Source: Pigmentiphaga sp.
Lineage (GTDB): Bacteria > Pseudomonadota > Gammaproteobacteria > Burkholderiales > Burkholderiaceae_B
Direction of reading: 5' to 3'
DNA: 64,000 nt
Assembly (NCBI GenBank): GCA_023228945.1
Contig: JALOAI010000016.1
Coordinates: 62,001 to 126,000, forward strand
The notes under the pieces were generated by a model that had not been told where the DNA came from, did no database searches, and saw nothing but the letters and a program-made list of their open reading frames with translations. Positions 24,284-32,661 of the stretch are shown piece after piece. The position numbers were made by a program, and so were the translations under genes. Position 1 is the stretch's first letter. Each line of letters starts with the position of its first letter.

Positions 24284-26911
24284 CTACGCCGGCCCAGGCC
24301 TGCGCCGGCCCTGCCAGAACCAGATTCCGGCCAGGATCAGCAGGGCCGGCAGATATGTCCAGAATTCGGACGGCCGATCGGGGTTGGCGATCATCACTTC
24401 GCGCACATCCCAGCCCTGCTCCCAGCCCGCCCGCCTGGCGGTACTGCCGAAGCGCACCGAGGCGATCTGCACCTGCTCGCCAAAGGCGCTGACGGTAAGC
24501 CCCGCCGCCGCCAGCCGCTGCATTCCGGCTGCGTCGCCTTGCGCGTCGCTGCCTTCGGGCAAGGCGGGCAAGGGCACGGCTACCGTTTTAACCAGTTCGT
24601 CGCCTTCGATGTTCATGCCTTCGAGCACCGCAACCAGGCGGCCCCGATCGGGCAGCGAGGCGGCGGTTTGTAGCAACGCCGACGGTGGCAAAGCGCGGTA
24701 CTTGGCGCTCAGGTGATCCATGAACCAGTCGGGTCGGAACAGCATGAAGGTGACGAGCAACAGAAGGACGACTTCGAGCGCGTTGCAGCGGATGCGCATC
24801 CAGCCGATGGTGGCGGCGGCGAAAGCCAACGACGCCAGCGTGGCTCCCGTGATCGTGAGCAGCAGCGTCGCCCAATCGTTGACGTCGATCAGGAGCAGTA
24901 AAGGATTGAAGATGAACATGAACGGCAGCACCGCCGTACGCGCCGCATAGACGGCCCCCTGGATCCCCGTCTTGATCGGGTCTTCGCCCGAAATGGCCGC
25001 CGCGGCGAAGGTGGCCAGGCCCACCGGCGGCGTGATGTCGGCCATGATTCCGAAGTAGAACACGAACATGTGCACGGCGATCAACGGGATGATCAGGCCA
25101 TTCTGGGCGCCCAGCTCGACCACGACCGGCGCCATCAGGGTAGCCATCAGGATGTAGTTGGCGGTGGTGGGCATGCCCAGCCCGAGAATCAGGCACACGA
25201 CGGCGGTGAACACCAGCATGAGCGTGACGCTGCCCATCGACACGAGTTCGACGAACGCCGTCATGCGCAGGCCCAGGCCCGTGAGCGTAATGCTGCCGAC
25301 GATCAGGCCCGCCGTGCCGCAAGCGATGGCGATGCCGATCATGTTGCGGGCGCCGTCTTCCAGACCGGTGATGGCTTCGTGTACGCCGCGACCGATGGCG
25401 GGCCGCACCGCCTGACGCCGGAACCAGGCGATCAGCGGCCTCTGGGTGAGCATTTGCGCCAGCATGGCCACCACGGCCCAGAACGCCGACAGGCCGGCGG
25501 AGAACTGCTCGATCGCCAGGCACCACACCAGCACGCCGATGGGGATCAGGAAGTACAGCCCCGCACGGATGGTGGGCCAAGGCTCGGGCCTTTGCGGGCT
25601 GGTGATATTGATATTGTCGGGAAGATCGGGGTGGGCGGCGGACACCTTCAGCAGGACCAGATACAGGACGGTGAGCAGGCCCAGAAGCACCCAGATCGCG
25701 GCATCGCCCGCCACCGTCTGCACGCCGATGCCGATCCAGTACACCAGGCCGGCGACGATCAGCGTGCCGGCGATGCCCATGCCCCAGCCGGCCAGCTTCT
25801 GCAAGAGCGTGCGCGGCGGCCCCGAGGCGATCATGGGCTCGATGCCGAGCTTCAGCGCCTCGAGGTGCACGATGTAGAACAGCGCCACGTAGGAAATGCT
25901 GGCCGGCAGCAGCGCGTGGCGAATAATGTCGGTATAGGGAATGCCGACGTACTCGATCATGAGAAAAGCCGCCGCGCCCATGACCGGCGGCATGATCTGG
26001 CCATTGACGGACGACGCGGTTTCGATGGCGCCGGCGCGCACGCCGCCATAGCCGGCTTTCTTCATGAGCGGAATGGTGAAGATCCCGCCCGTGACCACGT
26101 TGGCCACCGACGACGCCGAGACCACGCCATTGATCGCCGACGACACCACGGCCACCTTGGCCGGGCCGCCCCGCAGGTGGCCGAGCAGCGCGAACGACAC
26201 TTGCATCATGTAGTTGCCCGCCCCGCAGCGATCGAGCAGCGAGCCGAACAGCACGAATATGAAAATGTAGGACAACGATACGCCGAGCGCCACGCCGTAG
26301 ACGCCCTCGGTGGTGAGCCACATATGCGAGGCCAGCCTTTCGATCGAGGCGCCGCGGTGCGCCAGCACATCCGGCAGCCAGGGTCCGAACAGGGCGTACA
26401 GCACGAACACCAGGCCCAGCACCGCCATAGGCGCGCCCAAGGCGCGACGGGTGACCTCGAGTAGCAGGACGAGGCCGATGGCGGCGGTGATGACGTCTTG
26501 CTGTGTGGGCTGGCCGGGGCGCAGGGCCAGCTCCTGGTAGAAGAGGTAGAGATAGGCGCCGCACAGGCCGGCGATGATGGCCAGCACCCAATCGTGCCAG
26601 GGGATTCTGTCGCGCGGCGAGGTTTTGCGCGCGGGATAGGCCAGATAGCCCAGGAACATCGCGATCCCGAGGTGCACGGCACGGGCCTCGGTGTCGTTGA
26701 AAATGCCGAAACGGAATGCGAAAGGCAGCGGCGAGGCATACCAGAGCTGAAACAACGACCAGAGCAAGGCCCCGATCGCCAGCACCGCGCCGGCAAAGCC
26801 GGCCACCGAGCGGCCGCCCCTATCGACTTCTGCGACGAGCTGTTCGAGTTCGGCGTTGATGACTGGCCCGGCCGTCTCGCGCGGCAGTTCCCCCGGTGTC
26901 CTCGCATTCAT
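24284..26911 (-). CDS. TRAP transporter fused permease (DctQ-DctM type, 4TM/12TM)
   Basis: 875 residues. The start at 26911 has GGGAG upstream. The small-subunit-like four-helix part is at about residues 40-180 and the large permease part at about 190-680 (e.g. GGIFTIPLMKKAGYGGVRAGA, then EATASSVNGQIMPPVMGAAAFLM-like: ETASSVNGQIMPPVMGAAAFL here). A C-terminal DUF3394-like cytoplasmic/periplasmic region follows. This fused form is the partner of TAXI-type solute-binding proteins, encoded immediately upstream (27006-28004). The transporter uses an ion gradient to import an organic acid, possibly glutamate-like or a dicarboxylate. Confidence 0.92.
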   Translation of the reverse strand: MNARTPGELPRETAGPVINAELEQLVAEVDRGGRSVAGFAGAVLAIGALLWSLFQLWYASPLPFAFRFGIFNDTEARAVHLGIAMFLGYLAYPARKTSPRDRIPWHDWVLAIIAGLCGAYLYLFYQELALRPGQPTQQDVITAAIGLVLLLEVTRRALGAPMAVLGLVFVLYALFGPWLPDVLAHRGASIERLASHMWLTTEGVYGVALGVSLSYIFIFVLFGSLLDRCGAGNYMMQVSFALLGHLRGGPAKVAVVSSAINGVVSASSVANVVTGGIFTIPLMKKAGYGGVRAGAIETASSVNGQIMPPVMGAAAFLMIEYVGIPYTDIIRHALLPASISYVALFYIVHLEALKLGIEPMIASGPPRTLLQKLAGWGMGIAGTLIVAGLVYWIGIGVQTVAGDAAIWVLLGLLTVLYLVLLKVSAAHPDLPDNINITSPQRPEPWPTIRAGLYFLIPIGVLVWCLAIEQFSAGLSAFWAVVAMLAQMLTQRPLIAWFRRQAVRPAIGRGVHEAITGLEDGARNMIGIAIACGTAGLIVGSITLTGLGLRMTAFVELVSMGSVTLMLVFTAVVCLILGLGMPTTANYILMATLMAPVVVELGAQNGLIIPLIAVHMFVFYFGIMADITPPVGLATFAAAAISGEDPIKTGIQGAVYAARTAVLPFMFIFNPLLLLIDVNDWATLLLTITGATLASLAFAAATIGWMRIRCNALEVVLLLLVTFMLFRPDWFMDHLSAKYRALPPSALLQTAASLPDRGRLVAVLEGMNIEGDELVKTVAVPLPALPEGSDAQGDAAGMQRLAAAGLTVSAFGEQVQIASVRFGSTARRAGWEQGWDVREVMIANPDRPSEFWTYLPALLILAGIWFWQGRRRPGPA

Positions 26912-26935
26912 AGACTGCTCCCTACGGCTTCGGAC

Positions 26936-26963
26936 GCGCCGCTCCTCCGCGGGGGAGCGGCGC
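26936..26963 (-). promoter_or_regulatory. Intercistronic hairpin between TAXI binding protein and permease genes
   Basis: GCGCCGCTCC (26936-26945) pairs perfectly with GGAGCGGCGC (26954-26963) across an eight-base loop. It lies between the two TRAP genes with no U-tract, which fits an mRNA-stabilising or attenuating element that gives more binding protein than permease. Confidence 0.55.
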
Positions 26964-27005
26964 GGTAACGCTGGCCGCCTCCCGCGGCGACGGCCATGAA
27001 CCCGC

Positions 27006-28004
27006 TCAAAGCAGGCCTTTCTCCTTGAAGTATTTTTCGGCTCCGGGGTGCAGCGGCGCCGACAGGCCGTTCTTGACCATGTCTTCTTTTTCGAGATGGG
27101 CCAGGGCCGGGTGCAGTTTTTTGAAGTCTTCGAAGTTTTCGAACACCGCCTTGGTGATCAGGTAGATCGACTGCTCGGGCACATCGGACGAGGTGACGAA
27201 GGTTGCGGTGACGCCATATGTAGGGACATCATCGGGGTTGTTGGGGTACATGCCGCCCGGGATATTGACCTTGGCGAAGTACGGAAACTCGGCAACGAGT
27301 TTATCCACCGCCTCGCCCGTGAGCGGCGTGAGCCTGGCACCGCAGGTGGTGGTTGGATCCTGGATGTTGGCCGAGGGATGGCCGACGGCATAGATGAAGC
27401 CATCGATCTTGCCATCGCACAGCGCGGCGCCGTGCTCGTCGGGCCGCAGCTCGGCCGCGAGGGCGAAATCCTTGAGCGTCCAACCGCGGGCGGCCAGGTA
27501 TTGTTCCAACGAAGCGCGAGTGCCGGAGCCCGGGTTGCCCACATTGAAGCGCTTGCCTTTGAGATCGTCGAAGCTCTTGGCGTTGAGCTCTTTGCGGGAG
27601 ACGACGGTAAAGGGCTCGGGATGGAGCGAAAACACCGACCGCAGTTTGTCGAACTTGCCCGCGTCCTTGAACTGGCCCTCGCCGTTGTAGGCGTTGTAGC
27701 CGATGTCCGACTGCACCACGCCGAGGTCGAGCTCGCCGGCCTTGATGGTATTGACATTGAACACCGAACCGCCTGTGGACTCCACCGAGCAGCGGGTACC
27801 ATGCTCCGCGCGATCCTTGTTGACCAGGCGGCAGATAGCGCCACCGGCAGCGTAGTAGACGCCGGTGACGCCGCCGGTGCCGATACTGACAAATGACTGT
27901 TGGGCCTGGACGGTGCCTGGCATGGCCGCCATGGCGGCGGCCAGAACCGCCGCGGAGCCAAGCACGCCAGCCATGTGCGTGGATCGTTTGATGCGAGAAA
28001 CCAT
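27006..28004 (-). CDS. TAXI family TRAP transporter solute-binding protein
   Basis: 332 residues with GGAG upstream of the ATG at 28004. The signal peptide is about residues 1-35 (basic MVSRIKRSTH, then a hydrophobic stretch ending VQAQQ). The mature protein opens with FVSIGTGGVTGVYYAAGGAICRLVNK, the TAXI family signature, and contains VESTGGSVFNVNTIKAGELDLGVVQSD. It is periplasmic and delivers its ligand to the fused permease downstream. Ligand specificity is unknown; related proteins bind glutamate or other small carboxylates. Confidence 0.93.
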   Translation of the reverse strand: MVSRIKRSTHMAGVLGSAAVLAAAMAAMPGTVQAQQSFVSIGTGGVTGVYYAAGGAICRLVNKDRAEHGTRCSVESTGGSVFNVNTIKAGELDLGVVQSDIGYNAYNGEGQFKDAGKFDKLRSVFSLHPEPFTVVSRKELNAKSFDDLKGKRFNVGNPGSGTRASLEQYLAARGWTLKDFALAAELRPDEHGAALCDGKIDGFIYAVGHPSANIQDPTTTCGARLTPLTGEAVDKLVAEFPYFAKVNIPGGMYPNNPDDVPTYGVTATFVTSSDVPEQSIYLITKAVFENFEDFKKLHPALAHLEKEDMVKNGLSAPLHPGAEKYFKEKGLL

Positions 28005-28358
28005 GATGGACTCCTTCAGAATCGGGGTGCGACCCCGGGTTTATATCGGTCAGGCAAGGCCGTTCCAACGATGGCCCGGCCAGCCCGCTGTCAGGCAGAT
28101 AGTGCCCGAAGTGACGGATCGCGTCGAGACATTTGGCGCTTTGCCGACATCGCAGCGGCCCGGCGCGGAACCCGGCCCGGCGACCACGGCAGCCTCCTCC
28201 CGCCTGAAAGATCCAGGGTTTTTACCCGGCCGGCGTGAAGAACTCCGGCCTCCCGGCCGGAGCTTCTCCGCCACTATTCGGGGGAGCCTTCGGCTCCAGG
28301 AAACGACGGCCTCGCTTGACCCCGTCCTGAAGAACGGGGCTTGCGCTTGGGTCCGTGG
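28005..28358. repeat. Intergenic region with three consecutive hairpins
   Basis: No gene was seen in this 354-base gap. It holds three perfect stem-loops in a row: CTCCGGCC/GGCCGGAG (28243-28262), GGAGCC/GGCTCC (28283-28297) and CCCCGT/ACGGGG (28320-28339). The last, read as CCCCGTTCTTCAGGACGGGG on the minus strand, resembles the 3'-end hairpins of IS200/IS605-type elements, but no tnpA or tnpB gene is present. Part may simply terminate the mechanosensitive-channel transcript. The promoter of the TAXI gene must lie in 28005-28240. Confidence 0.5.
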
Positions 28359-30035
28359 TCAAGGCGCCGCCGCCGGCGCCGCGGGTTCGCGGGCGAGTTC
28401 GAGGGGCGCCGCCAATGCCAGGCCCAGATCTGCGAGGTCGATCAACGCCTTGAGGACGATGCGCTCCTGGACCTCCAGGAACACGGCGTAGTCGGCAGTG
28501 TGGATGGAAGCGCGCACCCGCAGCTCGATGCGCCCTGGCGCGGTCCCCTCCACCCGGACCCGCGGCCAGCCTGGCTCTTTGATCACCATCTCTTCCGCCT
28601 CCAGCAAGGCCCGCAAGCGGTACAACAGCGCCAGGATGCGATCGGGTTGGCTATCGCCACGCAGTGCGATCCGCTGCTCGAGATAGCAGCAACTGCGTTG
28701 GGTGAAGTTGACGATGGCTATCTTCGCCAAGTCTGCGTTCGGCACCGTGCACAGGGTGCCGTCGCGGGCCCGCAGGCGGCTGGATCGCGGGCCTATGCGT
28801 TCGACCTTGGCCGACTGGCCCTCGAAAAGGATATGGTCGCCGATCCGGAACGGCCGATCGGCAAACAGCGACAAGCCGCCGAACAGGTTTTCGATGGTCG
28901 ATTGCGACGCCAGGGCCACCGCTATCCCGCCTACGCCCAGGCCCGCGATCAAGCCCAGCGCCGGGATCCCGACCTCGTTCGCGCCGTCCACCAGGATTGC
29001 GCTGACCGCCACGATGCCCAGCAACCTGGCACTCAGCCGCAGGAGGTGGGCATCGTAGCTGTTCTCCGGTACGCGGGGCGAACGGATGATGGACTCGACG
29101 ATGAAATAAATGAGCAGCCAGGTGGCCCAGGCCGCCGCGGTGTAATACAGCACGGTGGCGAACAGGTACTCGCCGATCGCGAAGCTGCCTGCGGGATTGA
29201 TCTGCGCCGCGACGAACCATTCGCTGGCCGAGAACAGCAGAATGATCGCCACCGGGATGGTCAAGCGCCAACCCAGCCGACTAACGGGAACCTCGGTGTT
29301 CGAGGCGCGCCACGCGAACCAGGCCCAGCATCCCGCCAGCCCCAGCGACAGCAGCACGACGCCCAGGATCAGCAGGATTTTCCAAAGCGGCGTATTGAGG
29401 TAATACACCTTGAGCGGTTCCGGCATGCCACGCACGAAAGCATCGGGAATCCAGGGGCCGGTCGCGGCAATCTGCTCACGATGAAAAAAAGGATAGACCC
29501 GCGGATTGAGCACCTCGCGGTCGACGACGGCTTGGTAATACTCCGGCAGACTGGCCAGCGTCCGGGCCGAGAACTGGTACTCCCCGGCGTGCGGACCGCT
29601 CTCGGTGCGGACGATCTGGAGATCGGTGCCGGGAATCGTCCATTTATCCGGCAGCGGTTTACCGGCATCCAAGGGTCCGGTGCGATAGCCGGGAATGCTG
29701 GCGGGATCCAGCGGCGGCAAGCGTGCCAGGATGTCGTAGAGATAGCCGATCGCCGAGTTGCCCGCCTTGACGCGCGCCGCCGGAGGCAGCGCCTCCAGGT
29801 CCATCAATTGACGCATGCGCTGCAAGTCACGGCGCAGCCCCGCGACTCGCTCGGGCCGTTTGTCCGCCGCGTACTCCGCGTAGTCGGATTCGATGCGGCT
29901 CGCCGCCGCCAGGAAAGACTGGTACACCTCGCTTGGGCTCGACCGGTTGATCGGCGCGATCAAGCCCTGAGGCTCCACCGCCTGCGTGGGCGGCACCAGA
30001 CCGAGACAAAATAAAAGCAGCAGCAGAAAACGCAT
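28359..30035 (-). CDS. Mechanosensitive ion channel, MscS family, with long periplasmic N-terminus
   Basis: 558 residues from the ATG at 30035, giving a signal peptide MRFLLLLLFCLGLVPPTQA. Residues about 20-230 form a soluble, probably periplasmic domain. Membrane segments follow at about 240-400, ending in the pore helix region LGLIAGLGVGGIAVALASQSTIENLFGG, the glycine/alanine-packed TM3 of MscS. The beta domain (IGDHILFEGQSAKVERIGPRSSRLRARDGTLCTVPNADL) comes next, then a short C-terminal alpha-beta region rich in Pro-Ala. It protects against hypo-osmotic shock or senses tension. It is larger than MscS (286) and smaller than MscK. Confidence 0.9.
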   Translation of the reverse strand: MRFLLLLLFCLGLVPPTQAVEPQGLIAPINRSSPSEVYQSFLAAASRIESDYAEYAADKRPERVAGLRRDLQRMRQLMDLEALPPAARVKAGNSAIGYLYDILARLPPLDPASIPGYRTGPLDAGKPLPDKWTIPGTDLQIVRTESGPHAGEYQFSARTLASLPEYYQAVVDREVLNPRVYPFFHREQIAATGPWIPDAFVRGMPEPLKVYYLNTPLWKILLILGVVLLSLGLAGCWAWFAWRASNTEVPVSRLGWRLTIPVAIILLFSASEWFVAAQINPAGSFAIGEYLFATVLYYTAAAWATWLLIYFIVESIIRSPRVPENSYDAHLLRLSARLLGIVAVSAILVDGANEVGIPALGLIAGLGVGGIAVALASQSTIENLFGGLSLFADRPFRIGDHILFEGQSAKVERIGPRSSRLRARDGTLCTVPNADLAKIAIVNFTQRSCCYLEQRIALRGDSQPDRILALLYRLRALLEAEEMVIKEPGWPRVRVEGTAPGRIELRVRASIHTADYAVFLEVQERIVLKALIDLADLGLALAAPLELAREPAAPAAAP

Positions 30036-30143
30036 GGCCCGTGGCGGCCCTGGGCCGCCTTGAAAAAAGGGCAAGGATATTCGATGCCTGCGGCACAGGC
30101 CAGCGGGCCCGCTAGCCAAGAGCCGATCCCCGTGCGGCGCCCC

Positions 30144-31478
30144 TCAACGGGATCCGTCCACCGCGGCCTCCGGCTCCCAAAGCACGACACGACTGCCGCC
30201 TTCGGTTTTGGCGACGTACATCGCACTGTCGGCGCGCTGCATCAAGGTTGCCGCGTCGGCGCCATGCTCGGGACACAAGGCCACGCCGATGCTCGCCGAG
30301 ATCGACAGACGCATGTTTTCGATCATATAGGGCTTGCCCAAACTCCGCAGAATGCGCCATGCCACGCGCATGATCTGTTCAGTGCCTCCCGCCTGCTCGA
30401 TCAACACCGCGAGTTCGTCGCCGCCCAGGCGCGCCGGCACGTCGCGCTCGCGCACCAGGCTCCGGAGCCGCCCACCGACGGCGCCGAGCAGCAGATCTCC
30501 CACCCGGTGGCCGTAGATATCATTGATCTGTTTGAAACGGTCGAGATCGATGAATAACAGGGCCAGCCGCCGCTCTTCGCGACGGGCCGCCTGCGACAAG
30601 ACCGCCTCCAGGCGCTCGTCGAACCTCATGCGATTGGGCAATCCCGTCAAGCGGTCGTGGCGCGCCAGGTGATGGTTGCGAGCCTCCATCCGCTTGCGTT
30701 CCGAGATATCGACGAACGAAATCAGCAGGCGATTCTCCACCACCGCGGCAAATGCCAGGATATCGAGGCCACGGCCATTGGCGCAGCGCACACGGGTTTC
30801 CAACTGCTCGATCGATCCCGGCGCCGCGGCGATCCGCCGTATCAGCTTCTGCCACTGGACACGGACTCGCGCCCGGTAGTCGCGATCCGGGTAGGCTCGC
30901 CGCAGCCAGCCTTTCGACGTCTGGATATCGTCGAGCGTATAGCCGAAACTGGCCACGAACTGGCGATTGACGAAAAAGGTATCGAGCCGGTCGATCAGGC
31001 GGGCATACAGGATGGGCGTGGGAATGTTATCGAGTGCCTGCTGCCAGCGCCGCTCGCCGGCGCGCAATTGCTCTTCCATCTGGCGCCGGGCGGTAATGTC
31101 GATCAACACGCCCTCCCACGCCAGGCTGCCATCGGGCAAGGCCGCCGGCGTGCACTCCACGCTGAACCAGCGTATACCGTCGGCGAGCCGCAGCCGCCCT
31201 TCCCAGTGCAGCGGCTGCCGCCGCGCCATGGCGCGCAAGCTGGAGCGGAGCCAAGCCCGGTAATCGTGCGGATGGATGTGCCGGAACACGAGTAGCGGGT
31301 CGTTCTTCAGTGCGTCGGGGGGCAATCCCGTCAGTTGCTGCCACGGCCCGCTGAGAAAGACGAAGCGCAGCGCCATCGCACGCGGTGCCGTTTTGCAAAC
31401 ATAGGTTGCCACCGGGATCGATCGGGTCAGGCGGAGGGCGATCTCGGCGTCGGGTCGGTCGCTCCAAAAATCTGGCAT
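30144..31478 (-). CDS. PAS-PAS-GGDEF protein (putative diguanylate cyclase, GGDEL site)
   Basis: 444 residues. Two PAS/PAC domains (about 15-135 and 145-265; FSVECTPAALPDGSLAWEGVLIDITARR is a PAC end) precede a GGDEF domain (about 270-435: HDRLTGLPNRMRFDERL, then LLFIDLDRFKQINDIYGHRVGDLLL). The active-site motif at 352-356 is GGDEL rather than GGDEF. The inhibitory I-site RxxD is present as RERD at 343-346, five residues upstream. GGDEL-type proteins can be active, so c-di-GMP synthesis is likely but not certain. No membrane segment is present, so it is probably a cytoplasmic sensor. Confidence 0.9.
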   Translation of the reverse strand: MPDFWSDRPDAEIALRLTRSIPVATYVCKTAPRAMALRFVFLSGPWQQLTGLPPDALKNDPLLVFRHIHPHDYRAWLRSSLRAMARRQPLHWEGRLRLADGIRWFSVECTPAALPDGSLAWEGVLIDITARRQMEEQLRAGERRWQQALDNIPTPILYARLIDRLDTFFVNRQFVASFGYTLDDIQTSKGWLRRAYPDRDYRARVRVQWQKLIRRIAAAPGSIEQLETRVRCANGRGLDILAFAAVVENRLLISFVDISERKRMEARNHHLARHDRLTGLPNRMRFDERLEAVLSQAARREERRLALLFIDLDRFKQINDIYGHRVGDLLLGAVGGRLRSLVRERDVPARLGGDELAVLIEQAGGTEQIMRVAWRILRSLGKPYMIENMRLSISASIGVALCPEHGADAATLMQRADSAMYVAKTEGGSRVVLWEPEAAVDGSR

Positions 31479-31702
31479 GCGTGCGATGCCTCCTGATACT
31501 GTCGATAAAGAAAAAGCCTCTTACGGCGCGAATGTTACCGGGTGTTTATCTCGAAGACCAGAGTTGTCTGCGGCCGCGGTGTCCGCCACGTGGTTCCGCC
31601 GCTCAAAAACCCGACGATCCCGGCCGACGCCTCAAGCGCGATACAGCCTGATATTCTGGAAGCCTGGCCGGCCACCTTGCAGACCTTTTTGGAGATGCTC
31701 CG

Positions 31703-32599
31703 ATGCTTCGCCCGTTCTCCCGCCATGCGCTCATCAGGATCGCCCGCCGCCTGCCATCCGGCCTTCTGGCGACCTTGGCGGCGCTGGGCTGGCTGGTGCC
31801 CGCGGCGGCGCAGCAGATCATCCACACCGAGCCTTCGATGTTCTCTCCCATCGTGGTCTATGAGGCGCGAGGCGAGCGCTGCATGGCATTCGGCAGCGTG
31901 CAGGCCCTCGGCCGGCAAACCTGCCGAGATCTCAAACAGCCTGAACGCCTGGTGTTCCAGTACACCCAAATGGTGTTGAGCGCGCTCTGGCTGCAGCCCG
32001 ATCCACAACGCATCCTGATCGTCGGGCTGGGCGGCGGCACCTTGCCCATGGCCTTGGCGGGGCTATTTCCCCAGGCGGTCATCGATACGGTAGAGATCGA
32101 CCCGGCCGTACTGCGAGTGGCCCGCACCTATTTTGGCTATCGACCCGGCGAACGGCAACGCATACACGTGGCGGATGGTCGGGCCCACATCGAGGCGGCG
32201 GCGGCCAGGGGTGAGCACTACGACTTGATTATTCTGGATGCCTTCGATGCCACCTATATCCCGCCGCACCTCATGACTCGCCAGTTTCTGGAAACTGTCA
32301 AACAGCTTCTGAGTCCCGGCGGCGTACTGGCGGCGAACACATTCACGTCGAGCCGCCTGTACGAACGCGAGTCGGCAACCTATGCGGCGGTGTTTGGTCC
32401 GTACTATCAACTGCGCGGCGGCAACCGGGTCATTCTGGCTCGCCCGGCGGGATTGCCAAAGTTGCCCGAGCTGCGCACCCAGGCTCTGGAGCATGCGGCC
32501 GACCTGGCGCCCTTGGGCGTGTCTACCCCGCAATTGCTGAATCTGCTGGGCCCCATGCCCAACTGGCCGGCCGATACCGAGATCCTCAGCGATCCCTGA
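31703..32599 (+). CDS. Spermidine-synthase-like methyltransferase-fold protein with N-terminal signal/anchor
   Basis: 298 residues. A hydrophobic N-terminal segment (about 17-36, GLLATLAALGWLVPAAAQQ) suggests export or anchoring, unusual for a polyamine aminopropyltransferase. The Rossmann core has ILIVGLGGGTLPMALAGLFP, VEIDPAVLRVARTYFG and the catalytic-region LIILDAFDATYIPPHLMT. Spermidine synthase normally has D-A-x-D-P around the catalytic Asp; the DAFDA variant is common in SpeE-like proteins of unknown substrate. A perfect 11-bp stem (32606-32642) follows the stop codon and separates it from convergent pckG. Confidence 0.78.
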   Translation: MLRPFSRHALIRIARRLPSGLLATLAALGWLVPAAAQQIIHTEPSMFSPIVVYEARGERCMAFGSVQALGRQTCRDLKQPERLVFQYTQMVLSALWLQPDPQRILIVGLGGGTLPMALAGLFPQAVIDTVEIDPAVLRVARTYFGYRPGERQRIHVADGRAHIEAAAARGEHYDLIILDAFDATYIPPHLMTRQFLETVKQLLSPGGVLAANTFTSSRLYERESATYAAVFGPYYQLRGGNRVILARPAGLPKLPELRTQALEHAADLAPLGVSTPQLLNLLGPMPNWPADTEILSDP

Positions 32600-32605
32600 A
32601 ACGCC

Positions 32606-32642
32606 GGGGCGGAGGCCCGCCCGCCGGCATCGCCTCCGCCCC
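32606..32642. terminator. Hairpin between convergent genes
   Basis: GGGGCGGAGGC (32606-32616) and GCCTCCGCCCC (32632-32642) form a perfect 11-bp stem between the convergent spermidine-synthase-like and pckG genes. There is no strong U-tract on either strand. A bidirectional transcription stop or Rho-assisted terminator is likely. Confidence 0.6.
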
Positions 32643-32661
32643 CAGGGCAAAGCCCCCGGCT

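Noticed and set aside
25070..26464. Plus-strand open frame opposite the TRAP permease
   Set aside because: His/Asp/Arg/Gln-rich composition typical of an antisense shadow of a membrane protein; the minus-strand permease is unmistakable.
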